A stretch of 64,000 nucleotides of DNA, taken from Rhodobacteraceae bacterium IMCC1909 (GTDB lineage: Bacteria; Pseudomonadota; Alphaproteobacteria; Rhodobacterales; Rhodobacteraceae). Under the pieces are notes generated by a model. That model saw only the letters and a program-made list of their open reading frames with translations, did no database searches and was not told the DNA's origin. The DNA is taken from contig JAPDHM010000002.1 in NCBI GenBank assembly GCA_030704425.1, positions 806,001 through 870,000 of the forward strand, given 5' to 3'. The first letter of the stretch is position 1. Every line of letters starts with the position of its first letter. Shown in pieces: positions 57,701-64,000 of the stretch. A program made the position numbers and the translations under genes.

Positions 57701-57841
57701 CGACAACCCCAAGAACGCTGCACGATCCATATATTCCTCCGGGTGCGAGCCTCCGGTCAAAAAGGTGAAATTCGAACAGGCTTGCAGCTCCGCCCAAGCC
57801 AGACGGCGATGTGGAAAAGGAAGGACATCAGAACAGGACAT
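54791..57841 (-). CDS. dnaE2: Error-prone DNA polymerase DnaE2 (ImuC)
   Basis: A 1016-residue C-family polymerase. The N-terminal PHP domain opens with [21 protein letters not shown], the polymerase core contains [30 protein letters not shown], and [12 protein letters not shown] begins the tandem HhH. The PHP metal residues are partly replaced, and the C-terminal OB fold is short, both typical of DnaE2 rather than DnaE1. It performs translesion synthesis in the SOS response, normally with ImuA and ImuB. Here neither imuA nor imuB is adjacent. ATG 57841 is chosen because the earlier GTG 57877 lies inside the LexA box. Confidence 0.93.
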   Translation of the reverse strand: [1016 protein letters not shown]

Positions 57842-57871
57842 AAGACCAGACTCAGCAACAGACTCCCATAT

Positions 57872-57886
57872 GTTCACATTTTGTTC
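57872..57886. promoter_or_regulatory. LexA (SOS) operator upstream of dnaE2
   Basis: A perfect GTTC-N7-GTTC direct repeat, the alphaproteobacterial LexA binding site, sits 31 bp upstream of the dnaE2 start. It implies that dnaE2 is repressed by LexA and induced by DNA damage. Confidence 0.85.
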
Positions 57887-58005
57887 TAATTTGCAATTCC
57901 TATACTCCCAGCCAAGCAGTCAAAGTTCTTTACGCGGCGGCACGTCCAAAAAAGCCTCTCTACTTTCACCAGATTTACTTTAGACTGGATGAAATGGAGG
58001 ACAAA

Positions 58006-59181
58006 ATGACAGATATCGTAATTCTTGGTGGCGCACGCACAGCTATTGGCACTTTTGGCGGCAGCCTCGCGGGTGTCAGCCCAATTGATCTAGGGGCAAT
58101 CGCGGCCAAAGCCGCGCTCACCCGCGCAGAGGTTGCAGCCGAGCAAATTGGCCATGTCGCCTTTGGTCATGTCATCAACACCGAACCGCGCGATATGTAT
58201 CTGTCCCGGGTCGCCGCCATGGAGGCTGGCATTTCTGACCAAACGCCGGCCATGAACGTCAATCGCCTTTGCGGATCGGGTCTGCAGGCCATCGTCTCTG
58301 TGTCGCAATCCTTGATGCTTGGCGATGCAGATTTTGGACTGGCTGGCGGCGCAGAGAATATGAGCCGCGCACCCTATATCATGCAGGCACAGCGTTGGGG
58401 CCAGAAGATGGGGGATGTCAAAACACTCGACATGATGCTTGGCGCATTGCACTGCCCCTTTGGCACAGGCCATATGGGAATCACCGCCGAAAATGTTGCA
58501 CAAGAACATGCCATCACCCGCGCCGATCAAGATGCCTTTGCTTTGGAAAGCCAGAACCGCGCCGCAGCGGCGATTGCAGACGGGCGCTTTGTCGACCAAA
58601 TCACCCCCGTGCCGATCAAAGTCAAACGCGATATGGTGGAATTCATCACCGATGAACATCCCAAAGCCACCAGCGCAGAGGTTTTAGCCGGACTGCGGAC
58701 GGTCTTCCAAAAGGAGGGAACCGTCACTGCTGGAAATGCCTCGGGCATAAATGACGGAGCTGCCGCAATTGTCTTGGCGCGCGCTGACGCAGCCGAACGC
58801 GCCGGCCTCACTCCAAAATTCCGCCTGCTCGGCTATGGTCACGCCGGTGTGCGGCCGGAAGTGATGGGCATTGGACCGGTGCCTGCGGTGGAAAACCTGA
58901 TGGCGAAAACCGGATTGACCATCCATGATTTTGACGTTGTTGAAAGCAATGAAGCCTTCGCGGCACAGGCTGTCGCGGTTAATCGTGGCCTTGGCTTGGA
59001 CCCTGCACGGGTCAACCCGAACGGCGGTGCGATTGCTCTGGGTCACCCAGTGGGGGCGACGGGCGCCATCATCATGGTGAAGCTCATAGCCGAATTGGAA
59101 CGCAGCGGCGGCTCAAAGGGCCTCGCCACGATGTGCATCGGCGGCGGCCAAGGGATCGCCGTGGCAATTGAGCGGATTTAG
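58006..59181 (+). CDS. Acetyl-CoA C-acyltransferase (thiolase family)
   Basis: A 391-residue thiolase. The nucleophilic Cys89 is in NVNRLCGSGLQA, NEAFAAQAV is present, the catalytic His is in PNGGAIALGHPVGATGA, and the second Cys is in TMCIGGGQGIAVAIERI. The sequence style (TDIVILGGARTAIGTFGGSLAG) is close to the BktB/beta-ketothiolase group, giving acetoacetyl-CoA or longer ketoacyl-CoA for polyhydroxyalkanoate or fatty-acid metabolism. ATG 58006 follows TGGAGGA; no phaB reductase is adjacent. It is distinct from the thiolase at 15989-17167. Confidence 0.9.
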   Translation: MTDIVILGGARTAIGTFGGSLAGVSPIDLGAIAAKAALTRAEVAAEQIGHVAFGHVINTEPRDMYLSRVAAMEAGISDQTPAMNVNRLCGSGLQAIVSVSQSLMLGDADFGLAGGAENMSRAPYIMQAQRWGQKMGDVKTLDMMLGALHCPFGTGHMGITAENVAQEHAITRADQDAFALESQNRAAAAIADGRFVDQITPVPIKVKRDMVEFITDEHPKATSAEVLAGLRTVFQKEGTVTAGNASGINDGAAAIVLARADAAERAGLTPKFRLLGYGHAGVRPEVMGIGPVPAVENLMAKTGLTIHDFDVVESNEAFAAQAVAVNRGLGLDPARVNPNGGAIALGHPVGATGAIIMVKLIAELERSGGSKGLATMCIGGGQGIAVAIERI

Positions 59182-59242
59182 AACCCAAGACGGGGTGCCC
59201 CTGACAACAGCGGCGCCCCTCAAAAATCGAAACGTAGAACTC

Positions 59243-59686
59243 CTACTTGCTGCCGATACTGTACAAATAAGCGTAAATATTGCGCGCGTCTTCTTCCTTC
59301 CGCACTTTAAAGCTCATTTTTGCCCGAGCTTTTTTATCGTCGAGAAATACCTTTAAAAAATCCTTTGGATCTTGGACATAGGCCGAAAATGTCTCTTCTG
59401 TCCAAATCAAACCCAGCTCTGCGCCGGCCTTCACCAAAGATTTTCCGTAACGGTAGCCCGGTGCGGCACCTGCTGTTGCACCGGCGATATCATACAGGTT
59501 TGGGCCAGATTTACTGTTGCGCCCCGCCAGCTTTTCGCCAGCATCCGTCACAACCACATGACAGGCAACACATTGCTTGTTAAAGGCCACCTCGCCTGCG
59601 GATGCATCACCAGAAGCGCTGTGACCATCCGCCAAAGCCCCAGAGGCCAGAACCCCTGCGAATAATACAAAAATAAGCCTGTTCAT
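59243..59686 (-). CDS. Class I cytochrome c (cytochrome c2-like)
   Basis: A 147-residue periplasmic electron carrier. A signal peptide ends after GALA, the haem-binding CVACH motif is Cys39-Cys42-His43, KSGPNLYDIAGATAG is the c2-type loop, and the axial Met is in AKMSFKV. It resembles cytochrome c2/c551 and would take electrons from the bc1 complex encoded at 42134-44864 to terminal oxidases. It lies downstream of hemA on the same strand with 55 bp between. Confidence 0.9.
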   Translation of the reverse strand: MNRLIFVLFAGVLASGALADGHSASGDASAGEVAFNKQCVACHVVVTDAGEKLAGRNSKSGPNLYDIAGATAGAAPGYRYGKSLVKAGAELGLIWTEETFSAYVQDPKDFLKVFLDDKKARAKMSFKVRKEEDARNIYAYLYSIGSK

Positions 59687-59740
59687 ATCATTCTCCCTTG
59701 AATTTCATGACGATCAAAACGGCGATTTAAAAACTGCACT

Positions 59741-60952
59741 TTAGGCGGCCACATGGGACACAGCGCATTGTTTCCACAGCTCAGACAGGGCCACGACCAA
59801 GTGATCCACATCAGCATCACTGTGCAAAGGCGAGGGTGTAAACCGCAGACGCTCAGTGCCTCGTGGAACGGTCGGGTAATTAATAGGCTGAACATAGATG
59901 CCAAAGCTATCCATCAAATAATCGGCCAGCATTTTGGTTTTTACAGCATCTTTGATCATCACCGGCACAATATGGCTGTCATTTGCCAAATGTGGAATCC
60001 CGGCTTTATCCAGCCCAGCGCGCAGGCGCGCCACCTGTGCCCGTTGACCAATCCGCTCTACAGAGCTAGTTTTGAGATGCGCAATAGAGGTGCGCGCTGC
60101 GGCTGCAACCGCAGGAGGCAAGGCCGTAGTAAAAATGAACCCCGAGCCAAAAGACCGGATAAAATCACACATCGCTTCTGAGCCGGTGATATAGCCACCA
60201 ACACAGCCAAAGGCTTTGCCTAGGGTGCCCTCAATGATGTCGATACGATGCGCCAAGCCTTCACGCTCACTGATACCACCGCCACGCGGGCCATACATGC
60301 CAACCGCATGAACCTCATCAAGATAGGTGAGCGCCCCGTGTTTTTCACAAACATCCAAAATCGCGGCAATCGGTGCAATATCCCCATCCATAGAGTAGAC
60401 GCTTTCAAAAGCGACAATCTTTGGCCGGTCTGCGCAAGCGGTCAACTTACGGTCGAGGTCTTCTACATCATTATGTACCCAAATCATTTTTTCGGCTTTA
60501 GAATGACGAATGCCTTCAATCATCGACGCGTGGTTTTCGCTGTCTGACAAAATCACCGCATTGGGGATTTTGGCACCCAGCGTGGCCAATGTTGTCCAGT
60601 TGGACACATAGCCAGAGGTGAACAAAAGCGCGGCCTCTTTGCCGTGCAAATCCGCCAGCTCAGCCTCAAGCAGCAAGTGGTCATGATTGGTTCCGCTTAT
60701 ATTGCGCGTGCCACCTGCGCCTGTACCGCAGCGCCCGACAGCCTCTTGCATCGCGGCAATCACCGCAGGATGCTGGCCCATGCCCAAATAATCGTTGGAA
60801 CACCAAACCGTAACATCCCGAGTACCGCCCTCAAAATGATTGGTGGCCTGAGGAAACTTACCGGTTTTCCGTTCAAGATCGGCGAAATACCGATAATTGC
60901 CATCCTGTTTCAGCTGCTCAAGCTGATTTTTGAAAAAGTGATCAAACGACAT
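59741..60952 (-). CDS. hemA: 5-aminolevulinate synthase
   Basis: A 403-residue PLP enzyme that condenses glycine and succinyl-CoA to 5-aminolevulinate (C4 pathway), the first step of haem synthesis in alphaproteobacteria. Diagnostic parts are [39 protein letters not shown] and the PLP-Lys in [15 protein letters not shown]. The C4 route places the organism in the alphaproteobacteria. Gene neighbours are cytochrome c2 downstream and the idi relic upstream. Confidence 0.95.
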   Translation of the reverse strand: MSFDHFFKNQLEQLKQDGNYRYFADLERKTGKFPQATNHFEGGTRDVTVWCSNDYLGMGQHPAVIAAMQEAVGRCGTGAGGTRNISGTNHDHLLLEAELADLHGKEAALLFTSGYVSNWTTLATLGAKIPNAVILSDSENHASMIEGIRHSKAEKMIWVHNDVEDLDRKLTACADRPKIVAFESVYSMDGDIAPIAAILDVCEKHGALTYLDEVHAVGMYGPRGGGISEREGLAHRIDIIEGTLGKAFGCVGGYITGSEAMCDFIRSFGSGFIFTTALPPAVAAAARTSIAHLKTSSVERIGQRAQVARLRAGLDKAGIPHLANDSHIVPVMIKDAVKTKMLADYLMDSFGIYVQPINYPTVPRGTERLRFTPSPLHSDADVDHLVVALSELWKQCAVSHVAA

Positions 60953-61103
60953 GGCGTATTCTTTCTGCTGGTCCAGTTCACGCAGGGGCCGATGACAAGG
61001 CCGCTGGGTCTGCTCAATTTGCTATATAGCCTAGGTGCTTCATGTTTCTGTACCTTTAGGCAAGTTTTGATCGAATTGCCCGCGACATTTCCGCCCCCGT
61101 GAT

Positions 61104-61211
61104 ATGAAATTCAGAGCTTTTGAACACCATAGGCAACAAAGCCGCCCTGTCACCGCTTTTGCAGAGGCATATTTCGCCCTATTGGATGCGCAACACCTAA
61201 GGGCAGAATGA
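61104..61211 (+). pseudogene. 35-codon gene remnant ahead of idi, unrecognised
   Basis: ATG 61104 opens 35 codons ending in a TGA that overlaps the first of two ATGs of the idi relic. The product (start KFRAFEHHRQQSRPVT, then AFAEAYFALLDAQHLRAE) reads like the amphipathic C-terminal helix of a real protein, and the stop-start overlap is typical of an operon partner. The remainder of the gene is absent. Family not recognised; loss of a gene once co-transcribed with idi is inference. Confidence 0.35.
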
Positions 61212-61748
61212 ATGGACATATTGATTCCCGCATGGATAGACGGTCAGTTGCAGCCAGTTGAAAAGCTGCAAACCCATCTGCGCGGATTGAAGCACAAAGC
61301 AGTGTCTGTTTTTGTGATGCGGAGTGCGGAGTGCGGAGTGCCGAGACATTGTTGCAACGCCGCGCCATGAGCAAATATCACACCCCCGGCCTTTGAGCCA
61401 ATGCCTGCTGCACACATCCGGAATGGGGCGAAGCTGGTTTTGACTGCGCCCAGCGCCGGCTTGAGGAAGAATTAGGGCTGGCGGACCAAATCCCTGTGTA
61501 CCGCGGCACGTTAGAATATCACGCTGATGTGGGCGGCGGTATGATTGAGCATGAGGTGGTGGAAATTTTTACGCTACAAGTCACCCAGCTCAACATTCGC
61601 CCTAATCCCGAAGAGTTGATGAATCATCGCTGGTAAAATCTAAAGGATCTCACCATGAGATTGCAGCGCAGCCAGAGGTTTTTACCCCATGGCTAAAATC
61701 TACCTCAGCCAACATGCTAAAGCCATATTTGGCGCCTATGCGGGATAA
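61212..61748 (+). pseudogene. idi: Isopentenyl-diphosphate delta-isomerase, heavily mutated pseudogene
   Basis: Joined frames give a complete type I IDI of the Nudix fold: LIPAWIDGQLQPVEK, RGLKHKAVSVFVMR, RRAMSKYHTPGL, CCTHPEWGEA, the Nudix box RRLEEELGLADQ, YHADVGGGMIEHEVVEIF, RPNPEELMNHRW and a final FGAYAG. At least four lesions are visible. A 7-bp GCGGAGT tandem triplication near 61319 breaks the frame. TGG became TGA near 61393. Shifts occur near 61635-61660 and again near 61693. Alphaproteobacteria make both IPP and DMAPP by the MEP route, so loss is tolerable. It ends 13 bp inside convergent yaaA. Confidence 0.9.
61319..61339 (+). repeat. Three tandem copies of GCGGAGT inside the idi relic
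   Basis: Three perfect 7-bp units in a row, followed by a degenerate fourth (GCCGAGA). Seven is not a multiple of three, so each added unit shifts the reading frame. Confidence 0.85.
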
Positions 61749-62509
61749 TCACGCAGGAAGACCGGTTTTTCTGGCGTGGATTGCTCAGGTTGATAGGCAT
61801 ATCCACCCAAATCAAACTCCACGATTTGCGCAGGATCTGACAATCGGTTCTGGACAATAAATCGCGCCATGGCCCCGCGGGCTTTCTTGGCGTAGAAGCT
61901 CACAATCTTCGCCTTACCCTCTTTCAGCTCCAGAAATTGCGGCGTGATGATCGGCAGATGCAGCGCCGAGACATCCACAGCACCAAAGTATTCTTGGCTG
62001 GCACAGTTGACCAGCGCCTGCGCACCGGTCGCCTTGGCCTGTGCGTTTAACGCCTTTGACAACTCCTGCCCCCAATAGGCATAAAGAGATCCGCCGCGAT
62101 CCGTTTTCAGGCGGCTGCCCATTTCAAGCCGGTAGGCTTGGATTTGATCCAAAGGCCGCAAAACACCGTAAAGCCCAGAGAGAATGCGCAGATGCTCCTG
62201 TGCCCAGCGCATATCATCCTCGCTGAAGCTAGCCGCTTCCATGCCTTGGTAAGTGTCTCCCGCAAAGGCCAAAGCGGCGGGACGCAAAGCTTCATCCGCT
62301 GGCTTGTCCGCAAAGGCCACAAAGCGCTTGTGGTTCAGCCGCGCAAGATTTTCGCTGATCGACATCAGCTTTTGCAACTGAGGCACCGAAAGATCCCGCG
62401 CCGTTTTCGCCAAGTTCAAGGCATCAGCAGAAAAATCTGGTGTGGTGACATCTGAGCGCGGCGCCTCTGACCAGTCCAGCTTTTTCGCCGGTGAAATACA
62501 AACCAACAT
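61736..62509 (-). CDS. yaaA: Peroxide stress protein YaaA
   Basis: A 257-residue protein of the YaaA/DUF328 family. It opens with MLVCISPAKKLDW, contains FAGDTYQGMEAASF and LRILSGLYGVLRPLDQIQAYRLEMGSRL, and ends with YQPEQSTPEKPVFLRDYPA. YaaA lowers intracellular free iron during peroxide stress and binds DNA in E. coli. It lies downstream of recQ on the same strand. Confidence 0.92.
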   Translation of the reverse strand: MLVCISPAKKLDWSEAPRSDVTTPDFSADALNLAKTARDLSVPQLQKLMSISENLARLNHKRFVAFADKPADEALRPAALAFAGDTYQGMEAASFSEDDMRWAQEHLRILSGLYGVLRPLDQIQAYRLEMGSRLKTDRGGSLYAYWGQELSKALNAQAKATGAQALVNCASQEYFGAVDVSALHLPIITPQFLELKEGKAKIVSFYAKKARGAMARFIVQNRLSDPAQIVEFDLGGYAYQPEQSTPEKPVFLRDYPA

Positions 62510-62546
62510 CGTGTGTCTCTCCTCTGAACCCTTAACCTAGAGCAGT

Positions 62547-64000
62547 CTAGGCAGACTGCAAGATTTCTAAAAAGGCCAAGCCAAAACGTTCAGTGCGGGC
62601 GGGCGTCATTCCGGAAATTTGCGCCAATTGTTCTAATGAGCTTGGTCGCCTTTGTGCGATCATACGCAGGATTGCGGTCGAACAGCTCAACGGTTTTTCC
62701 CCATCAAAGGCCCCACGGGCCAATTGCAATTGCCGCTCTAGCAGCTGATCAAAAAGCTCCCCCTCTGGGCGCCCGGCCATTTTGCGCCGTGCCGGGTGGA
62801 CTGGGGGCTGCTCTCCTGTGATCACGGATAGAAAGGCCTGCCCATAGCTTTCCAATTTCTTCGCCCCCACACCACCAATTGAGGCCATTTGATCCAAGTT
62901 CTGCGGGCGGCGTTCTGCCATTTCAATGAGGGTTTTATCATTGAAAACAATATAGGCCGGGACTTTCTGTTGTTCGGCCAAAGCGCGCCTCTTGGCTTTA
63001 AGCGCGGATAAAAGTGGCGCATCTTCCTCTGACACCAAGGATTTGACCGCGGGACGCCGTTCTTGACCTGCGGCGGTGATGCTGTCCTTGCGCAACTGAA
63101 TTTGAGCCTCCCCCTTCAATAGGGGCCGGGCGTTCTGGGTGAACCGCAAACCCCCATGGCGCTCTGGGTCTGGGCGGATAAGATCAAACCCCATCATCTG
63201 CCGAAAAATCGCCTGCCATTGCGCCTTGCTGATGGCCTTTCCAACCCCAAAGGTCGGCAATTCATGATGGGCGCGTTGCCGTACTTTATCAGTGGCATTG
63301 CCACGCAATATATCAATCAAATGACCTGTCCCAAACCATTCTCCGGTGCGCAAAATGGCCGATAGCGCCATGCGCACCGGTTCTGTTCCGTCAAAAACTT
63401 CAGGCGGCGCATCGCAAAGATCACAATTGCCGCAGTTCGATGCTGTTTCGCCAAAATAGGTTAGCAATGCAGATCGGCGGCAACTCAACGCCTCTGCCAA
63501 ACCCAACAAAGCATTGAGCCGCGCATGATCTGCCATTTTTCGATCCGCAGGTGCCAGCCCTTCATCAATTTGCGCACGGCGCAGGCGAATGTCATCTGCA
63601 CCAAAGAGGGTCAAAGTCTCAGCCGGCGCGCCATCACGCCCACCTCGGCCAATTTCTTGATAATAGGACTCAATGGATTTGGGCAAATCCGCATGGGCCA
63701 CCCAACGGATATCCGGCTTATCCACCCCCATACCAAAGGCGACAGTGGCCACAACGATGAGGCCATCTTCTTGCTGAAACCGTGTTTCGACAATTCGGCG
63801 ATCTTCGGCATCCATACCGCCGTGATAAAAACAGGCCGAATGCCCCGCCTCGCGCAGCGCTTGTGCCAGGGTTTCCGTCTTGGCCCGCGTGCCGCAATAG
63901 ACAATGCCTGACTGCCCCTTTCGGGCCGCTGCAAAAGCAAGAATTTGTTTGCGCGGTTTATCCTTAGCGGCGAAAGCCAAATGGATATTGGGGCGATCAA
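62547..64000 (-). CDS. recQ: ATP-dependent DNA helicase RecQ, N-terminus outside window
   Basis: The frame is open to the right edge and shows the C-terminal two-thirds of a RecQ helicase. It covers the end of the second RecA domain (AFGMGVDKPDIRWVAHADLPKSIESYYQEIGRGGRDG, motifs V and VI), the zinc-binding region (CRRS... CGNCDLC) and the winged-helix RQC domain. Two HRDC-like regions follow (residues about 310-390 and 400-470 of the visible part). A 5'-missing gene of about 480 visible residues reaches the window edge. It works in recombination and fork repair. Confidence 0.95.
   Translation of the reverse strand, partial: DRPNIHLAFAAKDKPRKQILAFAAARKGQSGIVYCGTRAKTETLAQALREAGHSACFYHGGMDAEDRRIVETRFQQEDGLIVVATVAFGMGVDKPDIRWVAHADLPKSIESYYQEIGRGGRDGAPAETLTLFGADDIRLRRAQIDEGLAPADRKMADHARLNALLGLAEALSCRRSALLTYFGETASNCGNCDLCDAPPEVFDGTEPVRMALSAILRTGEWFGTGHLIDILRGNATDKVRQRAHHELPTFGVGKAISKAQWQAIFRQMMGFDLIRPDPERHGGLRFTQNARPLLKGEAQIQLRKDSITAAGQERRPAVKSLVSEEDAPLLSALKAKRRALAEQQKVPAYIVFNDKTLIEMAERRPQNLDQMASIGGVGAKKLESYGQAFLSVITGEQPPVHPARRKMAGRPEGELFDQLLERQLQLARGAFDGEKPLSCSTAILRMIAQRRPSSLEQLAQISGMTPARTERFGLAFLEILQSA

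Noticed and set aside
60953-61103. A possible FNR box (TTGAT-CGAA-TTGCC) upstream of hemA
   Set aside because: Only the left half matches TTGAT; the right half fails the ATCAA palindrome, so no operator can be claimed.
61319-61339. The 7-bp repeats as a CRISPR-like array
   Set aside because: Units are adjacent without spacers and only 7 bp long, inside a gene relic.

Overview
The window is bacterial chromosome from an alphaproteobacterium, most likely a marine Rhodobacterales (Roseobacter group) strain. Supporting signs are a CcrM-type GANTC methyltransferase with a CtrA-like promoter box, a GTTC-N7-GTTC LexA operator of the alphaproteobacterial type, 5-aminolevulinate synthase (C4 haem pathway), a petABC bc1 operon, a glycine betaine/dimethylglycine demethylation operon, a thiBPQ operon under a TPP riboswitch, and tight operons with ATGA or TGATG junctions. 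The genus cannot be fixed by eye.

Layout. 1-3.4 kb: end of a LacI-type regulator, then dapF-mtaB-GST on the minus strand. 3.4-7.1 kb: an accessory zone. A tRNA-Lys(UUU) is followed by a fossil integrase end, a porin whose start codon is gone, an AT-rich block with an intact tyrosine recombinase and nested palindromes, a fragment of an unidentified gene, and a Sel1-repeat gene that seems cut short. 7.3-15.4 kb: a seven-gene minus-strand operon (XRE-cupin regulator, two LysE exporters, two FAD/GcvT-type demethylating dehydrogenases, a betaine-homocysteine methyltransferase-like protein, a PNPOx-like flavoprotein). 15.5-30 kb: housekeeping genes (free methionine sulfoxide reductase, thiolase, gamma-glutamyltransferase, HspQ, LolA, FtsK, a DapC-like aminotransferase, an amidase, a UbiH-type hydroxylase, Trm112, a LON-domain protein, thioredoxin-TPR, ExoIII).

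30-42 kb: rnhB and ccrM, a broken alkB, mutY opposite a DUF721-dsbA pair, lpxK-waaA, cysQ-pmbA, an iolG-like dehydrogenase and a GST. 42-48.3 kb: petABC, thiBPQ and the TPP riboswitch. 48.3-58 kb: a small lipoprotein, aroC, a PCu(A)C copper chaperone, rnr, a lytic transglycosylase without a signal peptide, a frameshifted RfaH/NusG-type gene and an SOS-type dnaE2 without imuAB. 58-64 kb: a second thiolase, cytochrome c2, hemA, a wrecked idi pseudogene, yaaA and the C-terminal part of recQ.

Most of the window is ordinary core genome. The unusual part is gene decay and remodelling. alkB, idi and the rfaH-like gene carry frameshifts or stops, the porin has lost its start, and the Sel1 gene has probably lost its end. 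The porin and Sel1 breaks flank the AT-rich recombinase block. I did not find a convincing wholly new multi-gene system. The best candidate for something undescribed is the compact recombinase plus palindrome element at about 5.07-6.66 kb.
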